From Diphasiastrum complanatum (lineage: Eukaryota > Streptophyta > Lycopodiopsida > Lycopodiales > Lycopodiaceae): a stretch of 64,000 bases of DNA. Shown in pieces: positions 33,589-44,685 of this stretch. The stretch covers positions 58,419,600 through 58,483,599 of the forward strand of contig CM055096.1 of NCBI GenBank assembly GCA_029204225.1, written 5' to 3'. Within the stretch, counting starts at the first letter, position 1. Every line of letters begins with the position of its first letter. Position numbers and translations under genes: made by a program. Under the pieces are notes generated by a model that did no database searches, was not told where the DNA came from, and saw only the letters and a list, made by a program, of their open reading frames with translations.

Positions 33589-34515
33589 TCATGTTAACTA
33601 CACATTATCGGTAAAGTTAAGCTAAACTGGACCTGAAAGTCCATCGAATTTCCAGAATCCAGTGATTTTTTTTGTCCTACGTGGCATTTCTTACACAGCC
33701 CTTTTGGAGTTTGTAACTCCTCTAATGCTCAAACTGAGAGAAGTGATTGTTCAAATTGAAGAAAATAAATATTCCGATTGTAAACAAAAAATAAATACAA
33801 AAACATGCATATTGACTAAAAAATCAGTACACCATACCAAACAAATTGAACTTCTCGATAAAATCCAACAAATCAAAATTTTCCAATCATGAACAAATTG
33901 CGTAAATAAATAATTATGATTTCTAATAGTCCAAATTAACTTTTCAGAAGTAGATTGTATATTGCATTCGTTGCTAGTTATGTTGAATCCACAACATTTT
34001 GAAAACATCGAAAGTATTTTAATATGTTTTTTTTTTACAGATTCGAAGGATTTTCATTGCTGCTTTGCTCCATTGCTATTGAGTTGAATATGATGGCTTT
34101 GCATTTAACCTAAGACATTCTTAAAAAATAGATATTGCTGACTTTTGAAAGAATTTAACTAAAAGCAAGCACATCTACATATTCAAGATTTACATTATGA
34201 ACTCTTGAATGAGCGCTTCTTTTTGCCCTTTGGATGTAATTGCAATATTTCTAGCTCATACCTTCCTAAGAAAACATTTGTCAAAGTGGTTTGCATCCAA
34301 TGCACGCATACAATTTTCATTGTGTTAGTGCTTTGAATAAAGCCAAGCACTTTCTCAGTAAGTTGGCAAAATGCAAGCATACAAAGTATACAAAGCAAGC
34401 CTCTAATAAGGAGAAAGCCATCACCTACTAAGCGTGTTTCTTCTCCCTGAGTTGGCTAGGCCCTTTTGTAGTGTTGACTACTTATAAGCCAATATTAAAG
34501 AAAGTTTTCAAGCAT

Positions 34516-36523
34516 TTTTTTAAAGACTCAAATAAATTTGCTAGTAGTGTATAATATGATGAATATATATTGCTTTGCCTACGATCTATGCACAATGTTG
34601 TCTTCTATATGTTAATGCCACACACACACTTAAGCTCTCTCAAGGAATTACTTTTTCGAAGAAGACAATGGATATAGAACAAATGTTTCAACTTTTCACG
34701 TTTCGAAATTGCATTGAGGTTTGCTATGAATTTGTGAATCACAAGATTTTTTTTTCTTGTTGGAAGTCTAAGGGTATGTAGGCATTGCAAAGATTGCATA
34801 CATTCCTTTGACTAATATTTGTGCGCATTGTCTTGCGTACACTAATGAAACACTTGTACTTGTAAAGATGCACTTATTCATAGCCATGACTAAAGGTGCA
34901 GGTAGGGCTCCACCCTCATTCAGTGACCTCATCCACTTGAAACATTGTTGCATATGAAATAGGCAATATTTCGTGCAAACGGGAACTATTTGGCATATTC
35001 CTTAGATTCTGTTAATTCACCATATTTTTGTATGTTTTCAAAAACATGGACTCATAGGATAACACCTAAAATGAAAATGATAAAAAAGAGGCGGTTAAAA
35101 AGTTACAAATTTTGACAAAAATTTAAAATTTCATTAAAAAACATCTTTTTAAAAATTCAATGATACTTGCACAAACATGTTAATTTATTAGAAACAAATT
35201 TTTATAGGTTGTCTATGATTCAATATTAGTTGTACAAGAAACTAATTACCTATGAACATACTTTGAAAAGTACTTCCATTTTTTTTATCAAGCATTAAAC
35301 TGAAATACTATGAGAATTGGACGGACTTCAATATTTTTGTATGACTTATTTACAATTCTAGTTCAACATCATGAATGGCATGAATACATGTTGATGAAAA
35401 CATTGTTTCAAGCAATGAGTATTCTAGTTTGAAAATGTCTCTATTTTGTTAGCCTGTGGTATATTGATTCAATACTTCTCATTGTTTCTACACATTTTTT
35501 GGATTTGTAACAAGAAAACTCATTATGAGTATAAAAATACATAAGAAAAATGGGCCATGATCTTTGAATTCGATCCCTGGGATCAAATTGAGGGTTTACC
35601 CGAAAAAGGGAAGAAAGAAAAAAGAAGGACCACTTGGATGGTTCACGACCTTTTTTTCTTCCCTATTTTTTGTTCCCATAATAACTTTTTTTTTTTTTGT
35701 CACAAACTCATTTTTGGAGCACTTTTTACATCATTTTGTCCAAATGTACAACACAAATAGACATAGTTTTAGAAATGTAATCATTTTCATAACAAGTGTC
35801 GAATGATAATATCGCTTGCCAATAACTACAATCTTTTATGCAACTCGATTATATTTGTCAACATTATAACAAAAACTTACATATTTTTTGTCCAAAACTT
35901 CACTATTTTGAGTTGATAGCTTCCAACTTTTCTGCCCAAAAATGCTTGTTTTGTGACAAAAAAATTTTGTTTCTTTGAACATTTTCTAAAATTGATTCTA
36001 ACTGTGAAACTTAAATGTTGTTTTCTAGGACTTCTGTACAAAATGTATAAGGAAATATCAATAGGATAAAACTTTTATAAATAAGTTTATAAAGAATTTA
36101 TGGGGTTGGCATTGTCAATATTTTTATTTTATGTTGAATGTTTTGAGAGAAATATCAACATTTTGTTGACTTGAAATATTGAATTTGGAGAGAAGTTTAC
36201 TACACAGCCTTCAATTTAATTTTGTAAGAGATTATATTTTGATAAGTTTTCATTAATCGATTATCATACAATATTTCTCAATATGAAGTATTTTAATTAT
36301 GTTCACTGTTGCTACTTGTATCATGCAAACCCTCTTTTGACATATAGATATTTGCTCTTTACATTGTAGACATCACATTATATTCTCAATGCCAATTGAA
36401 ATTTTATATAATATTAAATTATCTTATGTTTGCATTTACTATTATAAATTACAATATCCTAAATTCTGATAGATTGTGATTACATCAAAAAGTATGAAGT
36501 ACAATTTGTCTTTGTTTATCTGA
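34516..36523. other. AT-rich block present only in B
   Basis: About 2.0 kb lies between TTTTCAAGCATTTTT and CTGAAATGTATGCTATTT; in A the flanks are directly joined near 15170. Short frames (34575-34781 plus, 34768-34953 minus) have no recognisable domain. There are long A/T runs and no inverted termini or target duplication that I can see, so deletion from A is as likely as insertion into B. Confidence 0.5.
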
Positions 36524-37062
36524 AATGTATGCTATTTATTTTAAGAGTCTTGTTTATAGAATAGCTACTAAGAATCATAGTTTCAATTTTGTGATTAACT
36601 AAAATCTAAAATACAAAATTTAATGTGATTATTTAAAAAACATCTATATTTTGTGTGTATTTTTCTTTAAAATGTTAAAATTTGACCCAGTTTACTAAAG
36701 TTGTTAAAAAAACTAAGTTTTTTTGACAGAACCTTCAAACAGGTAACGTGCAACATTAGCTATTCAATACAAACAGGTAATTTGCAATAGTGTTTTGACA
36801 TCAGAACATTAAAAAAATGGAATAATTATCTTTCTTCTGATTTGATGGGGATTGCTGGTTGAAAGAGGGTGGGAACTTGGAACTGGCCCTGGCCCTGCTG
36901 AACAATGCATGTTCAGGTGTGGTGAAAGTTCCTAAATACACTAAACCCACTTGTAGAAGGTAGGAGGATTAGTTCTTCTCATGAGGAAGCACAGTGCATA
37001 TAAAAATCTGACCTGTTATGTGAACAACCAGGAATAAGGACCACCTGCCCAGCAATACTTGT

Positions 37063-37302
37063 TTGATTCTTATGGGCAGTGTACCCCATGCCACCTGCAT
37101 TGCATCCTTAGTCAAGGATTATTCAAGACTTGATCAAAACGCAGTCCTGGGGGTACTGCCTGACCCCGTGCCAAACCCAAGGGAGTGTAGCAGGAGTCAT
37201 AAGAGTGAAAATGAAGGCATACTCCAAATTGAAAACAAAGGCCGCTGTCCACGAATGAAAGCAATAGTTGAGGCCTGGGAGAAGGCAAGAGGAGGCAAAT
37301 AA
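37063..37302 (+). other. Conserved 79-codon open frame, function unknown (block B)
   Basis: The frame reads VKDYSRLDQNAVLGVLPDPV, NPRECSRSHKSENEGILQIE and MKAIVEAWEKARGGK, then stops. The A copy (15700-15952) is the same but carries a stop. The family is not recognised. It may be a captured exon within the CACTA remnant, which would fit the known habit of these elements, but that is inference. Confidence 0.25.
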
Positions 37303-38854
37303 TAAGAAATGCCAGTGAGATTTCTTGAGAAAATATCTTCAAGATTTCATGAGATTAATCCAAAATTTCCAGTGTAGACTGTACATTGCATTGCAGTTGC
37401 TAATGACTCAAGTTACTAACACATCTACAGTCACGAGAAATATGGATCCCATTACGTAAGGTACAACAACTATTAAACTATAACTATTATGGTTTTAGTT
37501 ACGAGACATAATGCATCACAATATGCTATTACTCATCTATGCACAATATGATGTTCAGAAGGTTAGTATATGAAGGTTACATGTAAGTGCTTCAAACTCG
37601 TCTTGAAGCATAATGATGTTAGCTTGACGCTTCATTTTTTTATTCATTTGAAAGTAGTGTCGAAAGCATCATTTTGGAAAGATAACATGGTCCAAGAATG
37701 GACATGGCAACCTTTTTCAAATTCGGTTCCAAATATATTCTAAAGGATGTTGACTTCCTAAGTATCTATACTAACATTTCTTTTTTTAGGAAATTTCATG
37801 GCTAGTATGATACATGTAGGATTCTAGACCTTGAGGTTTGGAAATACATAGGATTCACGCACTTCATCATAGTTACTTAAATAACCACATAAAATTTGAA
37901 ACTTAGAAGTTCTATCTTGTGGGTGATCTACTTTTTGCACAATTTTTTGGTAGAAATTACATGGAAGCCAATCATGGCTTCTTTATAAATTTATAACATG
38001 CTTTAACTTGAAATTTCTTGATGGGGTGGAGCAGCCTGAGGCTCAAGGAAATTTTAGGATCCAAAGAGTCTTTGCAAAATTTGGAGATTTTTAAATTTTA
38101 TAAGTACATTTCTAGCAAATTAAGATAATTCAATGTGTCTTAATATATTTCTTGAATGTGTTGATTTTTTTTTTCGTAATATTTAAATTTCTCGAATAGG
38201 TTAGCGATTAATATTTACAACAACATTTAGTAGTTGCAAGATTTCAAAAGCAACATATTTAAGTTGAAGGTTTTTGAAAGACAGAATTTTTTTTTTTGGT
38301 GAAAAGTCGACATCCCTTAGAAGATGCATAATATTGAAAGGGAAACTTTAGGGAGGTTGAATGACACACACACACGTTTAACTAGTCTTGCTGGAAATAT
38401 CTCATAGTCTATCTTACATTGTATAAACTCCCTTTCCATCCATTTGGAAATTGGAAACCAAATTCATTGTAGACAAAATGCCAGCCTCTACTTCACATCA
38501 AAGTAGGCCTCTGGTGGATTTGAATATGTACCATTTTCAACTGCATCTTCTTCAAGTAGTACAATTGGCCGCATGTCCTCCAAAACATCTCTATCCCTAA
38601 AGAATTAAACAGTAATTACATATGCACATTAGTTGCATCATTATCTTAAATGATCACCTTATTTCAAGCTATAATTAATCTAGAAGTTAATGTGATTCAA
38701 ATTGGATATGCATATATATCTCATTGAACCACTAATTGTGTAGAGTGTGCTCATAACATCTTCTATCAAAAACCCTCTCCACACCAAGGGAAGCACGAAT
38801 TATATAGATGCAACAATGTTAATCTTGGATAAATTGGAACAAGACGCACTATGA

Positions 38855-39545
38855 TGTGAGAAATTGCCTACATTGGCAAATCTAGCCATGTAGAATATTG
38901 TACATTTTGTCAATATTGTTTGTTGGTTACTTGAATGGCCAAAGTGCCACTTGTACATACACACCTAAAGTAGGTTACCACGAGTCAAGAGGAGTGGTTG
39001 TGTCTATTTGGTAGTGATTCCTACTTTGTAGGATCTAGACCATGATTTATGATGAGATTTGTACCTACCATGCACCTACCAAGCATGACTCTTGGATCTA
39101 GGCTAGGGTTTTCACATTAGGGCAAGAAAGTGGAGTCTACTTCCTTATTACATGCTGGATTTTCACCTAACTTTGCAAAGGAAGTGTGTTTTACTATGTA
39201 TTTCCATTCTCCATAGTGAGAAGATAGAAACTTTTTGGAGCCTCAAGGAGAAACTCGAGTTTCCTCTCATTGTATGGTGATTACTCTATTTTTCCAATGA
39301 AACCCAGCTTTGGCACTTTGTAAACACTGTCTACAGGCCGTACTACAGCCTTATTTCCACACGTGTGGAGTTGGATTAGACTATTTGATCAATGCTTTGA
39401 TTGTCTCTACTTGTTTCCTATCAAGCTGCTAAACTAGATCTTGTTTTCTGATGACTAGTTTCTGATAGATTGTTTAACAAGCATACAATCACCTTGTGGA
39501 TCATTCAAAGATCCATTTATGGTCCTTAGTACTATACTTTTCACA
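38855..39545 (+). mobile_element. Solo LTR with target duplication TATGA; empty site in block A
   Basis: The 691-bp LTR starts TGTGAGAAATTG and ends ACTTTTCACA, flanked by TATGA at 38850-38854 and 39546-39550. Block A reads GCACTATGAAACAC at the same place (17491-17504), the uninterrupted target with a single TATGA. The LTR holds TTTCCACACGTGTGGAG near 39354. Insertion therefore happened after the A/B duplication. Confidence 0.95.
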
Positions 39546-39589
39546 TATGAAACACATTCACAAGGCTAAAAAGACATGCTAACCTATAA

Positions 39590-40660
39590 GAACTTGTGCT
39601 AGTCATGAGACTGTAGACCACTTAGCTTGTTGCCCCTTGTGAAGGAACCCTTCAAGCATCGCATATCCAATTGGAGTATCTTTGGCACCAATCAAGTGCT
39701 TCCAAAATATACTCCCTACATTCCTTACTATGTGCATTGGATCCAATAGATTATCTATCAATAATTGTTCACAACAAAAAAGTTCATAAAATAAGGACAA
39801 CTTTTTTATATCAAGAGGCGGGTGTTGTGGATTTTGAAAGGATCTCCAAATTTAAAGCCAATCACTTGCAAGAATAGAACATAAATCCTACAATTTCATA
39901 AGCAATGCCAAATTAGATGTCATTACAACATAAATAGTCAGTGCAATTACAAAATGCATTGGACAATAAAACCCAAGCATGATTTACCTTCATAGAATGG
40001 GGTCTTCGACCAACAAGTCCATCACATAGAGGGTGATGATCATTTGGAAGGTAACGAGTGTGAACCTCATTTACCATCTTTCTAAGATGTTGTGAGTGAT
40101 GTGCAAAAAATATATTTAGATGGGACACACATGGTAGCCACTAGATTGGAGTCCTTAGGAATGTTATAAATGACCAAGACAATAGGCCAAGTACATCATG
40201 ATGTGGAGTGCAATCCAAATGGATTCACACCATACATTAGATGTAAATGTCAAGGATCACCTATGAACTCATGCCATGTGTCATCTACATGACAATCAGT
40301 AGGGACTCTCATAGTATCATTGGTTGAATGATTGGTCGAATGTCATGTCATAAACTCTACTATGGACTTGCACTTAAACATATGTTGTATCATGGGTATG
40401 ATCAAAGTGTCTCACCAATATCTTGGCATATATAGTGTCTCCTTCTAAATCTTGTCTATAACGACTATCCCCACAATATGGACATGTACATGTGCTCAGC
40501 CCGTCAAAGTTGTCTCAATAAAGAATGCAATCATTGGGACATGCATGAATACTTTTGTAACCCATATCAACCACTAACAATATTTTCTTGGCTTCTTGTC
40601 TCGACATAGCCATGGTATTATTTGGCAGCAACATTTTTTGAAGCAAATTGTCACATCGTC
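39590..40660 (-). pseudogene. CACTA transposase (tnp2) pseudogene, block B
   Basis: It has the same broken order as 17545-18626: CPNDCILY followed by TGA, EVHTRYLPNDHHPLCDG and LLDPMHIVRNVGSIFW. Additional differences are a small deletion near 40110 and substitutions. Shared stops show inactivation before duplication. The solo LTR to the left lies in the downstream flank and does not cut this part. Confidence 0.7.
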
Positions 40661-40708
40661 TTTTTGTTAATTGACATGCATGGGTTGCATATTATTTAAA
40701 GTACAAAA

Positions 40709-41345
40709 TGTGAAGATTTTGTGAATCACTAAGATCCAAAATCATCTATTGATCTTTGATATGAAAGACAACACAATTTACACCATTTGCAATATAGAAA
40801 ATCAACAAAGTCAACAAGATATTGATCAAGAATCAAAATTATGATAAAATGAAGTTGTTGTCCATAGAAAAACAATAAGTTACTTTATTTCACACGTGGA
40901 TCCAAATATCAACAAAACAATGCAGTCTACACACAAGATTGCAAGATATCACCAAGATAGTGCACCAATGGATAGATGAACCCTAGAGAACTCATGTATA
41001 AGCATGAAATGAGATGAGAGAGAGAGAAGAATTATTTCTCCCACAAGATGACATCTATTTATAGCAGGTCCATGCCTCATTAATGAGCTTGTTTTCCTCC
41101 ATAGAAACTTCTGGATCAAAAACCCTACTACAACATGAACTAGATTCAATGTATCTAACATTCAAATTTGAATGTGTCCAAACTTGACTTTCTGCTTTCC
41201 CTCACTTTCTAAAAGTGGTAATTCAAATAATTTTAGACTAATATAACTTTGAAAAGTCAAACTTTGAGTCTAATATGAAAATTGGCCTCAATTGCCAAAT
41301 AAACAAATATGACCAAAATATCAAACTACTTGACAATTTCTCACA
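40709..41345 (-). mobile_element. 3' LTR (637 bp)
   Basis: The termini are TG and CA. On the minus strand a TATA-like CTGCTATAAATAG lies at about 41048-41060, and the CACACGTG motif (TTTCACACGTGGATCC, about 40888) follows about 160 bases downstream, which places it in the transcribed R/U5 part. Confidence 0.85.
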
Positions 41346-41393
41346 CTCGAGTGCTAGTGTTCATAGGACACCAACTTTATTTGTTTGCAAGGA

Positions 41394-41594
41394 TTAATCT
41401 CTCTCTTCAACTAGTTTTAGAATAGACTTTGAGAATACTCCAAGTGAAGTCCTATGTTTTGTGTGAAAGTCTTTTCCCAATGCTTTGGTGAAGATATCAG
41501 CTACACATTCCCTTGAAAAAACATGTTGAACCTTAGGTAACTCCACCAATCTCCATGTATTGTTCTTCATGAGAGCTTGATACTCAAGATCCAT
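41394..41594 (-). pseudogene. RT start fused to RNase H end by deletion
   Basis: A 66-codon frame joins MDLEYQALMKNNTWRLVELP (RT N-terminus) directly to QHVFSRECVADIFTKALGKD (RNase H end). In block A these parts are separated by 19407-20319, so 913 bases including the YVDD region are deleted in B. It has no function. Confidence 0.85.
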
Positions 41595-41891
41595 TGCTTG
41601 GATCCACTCCTCTTTGTTCCTTGCTTCGTCTACACATGTAGGTTCATCAAAAGAGGTCAGAAAAGCATAGTTTGTTCCAAAAACAACTTGCTTACCTTTC
41701 TCATCATATGTGAGCCTTGAAGGTGTTTGTCTTTCCCTTGATGTTATCCTTGGATTTTGACTTGATGAAGGTCATTCATCATCAACATCTAAAATAGGAT
41801 CCATATCATCAACATCAAGATTGTTAGATCCATCCACACCATCATTACATGAAGACACGTTTGGAATGTTTCCCTCATAAAAAATGACATC
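41595..41891 (-). pseudogene. Copia integrase-RT linker, frame-broken
   Basis: It corresponds to 20400-20690 of block A: the EPTCVDEA, RLTYDEKGK and acidic linker region. Stops (for example near 41775 and 41885) break it between the integrase frame and the fused scrap. Confidence 0.7.
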
Positions 41892-42794
41892 TCAACCAAT
41901 AATCACCTTATTAGTAGTAGGAATACAAGCCTTGTAGGATCTACTCACCTCACTATATCCAACAAATATACCTTTCCTTGAAGATGGATCCTCCTTTGTC
42001 CTATCATGAAGAGTTATATTGACACTCAGCCTCCTCTTGAATAGCATCTCAAAAGGTGTTCTTCCATCCAATATAGTACTCAGCCACCTATTGCATAGAA
42101 ATTTAGCACACAACAAGGCTTGATCCCAAAATGGTCTAGGAAGATTAGCACTTAACCTCATGGCTTTGGCACCTTCACATAATGTCCTATTCTTCCTCTC
42201 GGCCACTCCATTTTGTTGAGGTGTCCTTGAAGTTGTGTACTCCCTCTTGATCCCATACTCATCACAAAAGGCCTTGAACTTGGTTGAGATATACTCACCA
42301 TCATTGTCACTCCTCAAGCACTTGATCCTTGTGGAAAATTGGTTCTCCCTTGCAATCTTGAACTTCACAAAGACATCATACACTTCATCTTTGCTCTTTA
42401 ATAGATATACCCAACAATATTCACTAAAATCATCAATGAAAGCTACATACATCTTAGCTCCACTATTGCTAATTGTAGTAGTTCCATGAATATCTGAATG
42501 TACAAATTGAAAAGGCTTTGTAGATCTAGATGTAGATCTAGTATAAGGTATTCTATGTGACTTTGACAAAGCACAAGGCTCACAAACATTATTGATGCTA
42601 GTTAAGGAACTTGGAAGGCCAAACACAACTTGCTTTCTAGCCATTACCTCCAATGCTTTGAAGTTGAGATGCCCCATCCTCTTATGCCAAACCTCTTGCA
42701 TGGATATTTGCTCACTTGCTACACATCCAACTTGGTTAGCAATAACACAAGCATCTAGTTTGAATAACTCCCCTTGTCTTTTACCTTTTTGCAA
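41892..42794 (-). pseudogene. Copia GAG-pre-integrase and integrase
   Basis: A 300-codon open frame covers VWHKRMGHLNFKALEVM, CEPCALSKSHRIPYTRS, FVHSDIHG and FIDDFSEYCWVYLL. It continues with CLRSDNDGEYISTKF and PQQNGVAERKNRTLCEGAKA, so the D,D-35-E triad appears complete. It continues to RTPFEMLFKRR, with about 25 bases missing near 42025, then NKVIIG. Integrase would insert element cDNA into nuclear DNA. The frame is separated from the protease by a one-base shift at about 42785. Confidence 0.9.
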
Positions 42795-43179
42795 TCAAGA
42801 CATCCTTCCTTTTGATCATACAAGCATCTCCATCCAGCTCCACTTTAAGACCTTTGCTTAGCAATTGACTCACACTAAGTAGGTTCTTAGTAACAGATTG
42901 AATGAACAAAAAATCTTTCAAATGAAGCCTATTTGTATAGAGAGAAATAGGAATTGTGCCAATCCCTTTGATTGCACACATACCATCATTGGCCATGTAG
43001 ATCACCCTCTTGTCATCTCCATATGCCAACAAAGAAGTGAAATACTCGTGAAAAGTCATGTGTGAGCTTGCTCCACTATCAATCCACCATGGATCAATAT
43101 CTCCAACAATAGAACTCAAACATGAAGACATCACAAAAGCATCATCATTTGTGTTTTGAACATCAACACCATCCTCATC
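42781..43179 (-). pseudogene. Copia protease
   Basis: It reads DIDPWWIDSGASSHMTFHEY with the catalytic D-S-G, CAIKGIGTIPISLYTN and SVTKNLLSVSQLLSKGLKVE. The N-terminal linker is cut at 43180 by the gypsy-like element. A one-base insertion near 42785 shifts the frame before integrase. Confidence 0.85.
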
Positions 43180-43351
43180 TGTTCACAGATTCTCTGAATC
43201 TGTGAACACGATTCTAGTGATTTCTTTACCTCTTCTTGAGTTATGGTTCTTTACGATTCTTCTTCTTATTAGAACAGCTACAAAGCAGAAGCGTTACTCA
43301 GATTTGAACATGTATTTCCCAGCCTGTCAGTGGGAGACACGGTTTCGATAC

Positions 43352-43855
43352 TCAGGTACATGCAGAAACCGACCATGTATCTAATTCATCATATGTTGTG
43401 GATGACCAATCATCGGTTACCTTGGCGGGATTGACATGGCCTGTTGAGTCACCCGTGACTCGTTTATCGTGGTTACCAAAGGTAATTTTGCTATGCTTCC
43501 AATCTTGGACAACATCTGCCATCTGGAGCCAGGGTGTACCAAGAAGGAGTTTATATGTATTGTTATCTTCTGGTAAATCTAAGATGGCACAATCTAGCAC
43601 AAATTTGACACTTGTTATGCGAACTTTTATATTTGATAAATGACCAGCAGGGTCAGTAACTCGTTGATCAGCCATGCAAAGTTTATATCGTGGTTGATCG
43701 AGGGTATGAAAGCCCCATGACTTTGCTAATGACAAAGCCATGATATTAACGTCTGATCCGCTATCTAGGATAGCAGATACTGTGGGATAGTCTTTATAGG
43801 ACAAAGGTAGGGTGATGCTAGTCCCCTTAGCAACACCTATACTCAACAGATTCAT
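43352..43855 (-). pseudogene. Retropepsin-like protease region of the gypsy-like element
   Basis: A 167-codon frame has VSAILDSGSDVNIMALSLAK (catalytic D-S-G near residue 32) and YKLLLGTPWLQMADVV near residues 102-117, the usual flap-to-C-terminal signature. It ends inside the 3' LTR remnant because the interior is deleted. It is separated from gag by stops around 43900-43920. Confidence 0.75.
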
Positions 43856-43962
43856 AGGAATTTGGGGAATTTCAGAAATCTCTTCTGTTTCTCACTGTTC
43901 ATCAAGAATAGTAGGCAGCTAAAAATTTCGATGGATATAACGTTGAAGCCCAGTGAAGGATT

Positions 43963-44631
43963 TTACTGCGGTATGAAACGGCATGGTGAGTGAGCTTGCA
44001 GGATGTTAGAAAATACTTCAAGTCCCTGTAGGGATTGCTCCTTTTCGGGGATATGAGCTGAGAACAGACTTTCTGTATGTTCTTCCTCTCGCAAAAACTC
44101 ATCTCGAAACTCATGGTATTGTCGTTGTTCCACCTTTGGGTCTGGGTAATCTTTTGGTAATGTGGAAGCCGTCAAGTGGCTTCCTTGGGGGTTAGCTGAT
44201 TTGACATTATTTTGTTGCTGTTCTTGTTGTTGGCATTGTGCTCTAGTGAGAATTCTAACAGGTTCGGATGAGATATGACGTGATGGAAGAATCATGTTAG
44301 GTTGTTTAGGACAATCCTTGAAACTGTGTTTATGGACACAGTCGGGACATTCCGCATGATATTGGTTTTTTACTTTACAGTCAGCCATGAAATGTTCCGT
44401 TTCACCACAAATAAAGCAGCGGTTCCTTATTGGGCCTGTGGCAATTGCATAACCATCTTGGATGGCTAGTTGTGCTGGATTTTTTGGTGGTGACTTGGGG
44501 ACAAGATATCCCCACTCCTCCCCCCTCCCCAAATCTTGTGCCATTGGTGATGTTGTTGGCGTTCGTGTGGTAATCAATGTGGGTGGGGTGGTGACTTTGT
44601 CTGGTGGAGTAGCAGGGTGTGAGGTGGTCAT
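43963..44631 (-). CDS. Gag (nucleocapsid part) of the gypsy-like element
   Basis: A 222-codon open frame starts MTTSHPATPPDKVTTPP with a Pro/Thr-rich N-terminus. An intact CCHC knuckle CFICGETEHFMADC is at residues 72-85, and a second Cys/His cluster CPDCVHKHSFKDC at 95-107, followed by a Gln-rich linker. It starts 35 bases from the primer site, so it is short for a gypsy gag: the capsid-like part is missing and only the RNA-binding part remains. Coding in a strict sense but not expected to form particles. Confidence 0.6.
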   Translation of the reverse strand: MTTSHPATPPDKVTTPPTLITTRTPTTSPMAQDLGRGEEWGYLVPKSPPKNPAQLAIQDGYAIATGPIRNRCFICGETEHFMADCKVKNQYHAECPDCVHKHSFKDCPKQPNMILPSRHISSEPVRILTRAQCQQQEQQQNNVKSANPQGSHLTASTLPKDYPDPKVEQRQYHEFRDEFLREEEHTESLFSAHIPEKEQSLQGLEVFSNILQAHSPCRFIPQ

Positions 44632-44665
44632 ATGTTGGGCTGCTGCTGATGTCGTTGCTCCATCA

Positions 44666-44683
44666 TCCCCGGCAACGGTGCCA
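44666..44683 (-). promoter_or_regulatory. Primer-binding site of tRNA-Asp type
   Basis: The minus strand reads TGGCACCGTTGCCGGGGA, two bases from the LTR end. It differs by one base from TGGCGCCGTTGCCGGGGA, which I recall as the tRNA-Asp-type site of plant Ty3/gypsy Athila/Tat-like elements. It clearly differs from the TGGTATCAGA sites of the copia elements around it. Confidence 0.75.
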
Positions 44684-44685
44684 AA

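Larger units (their letters stand above)
33589..40708 (-). mobile_element. En/Spm (CACTA) remnant, block B copy
   Basis: It has the same non-coding and tnp2 sequence as 14115-18626, plus 34516-36523, which is absent from A, and a solo LTR (38855-39545). After tnp2 it continues to 40708, where the copia LTR starts; A has lost those last about 50 bases. No terminal CACTA repeat is identified. Confidence 0.6.
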
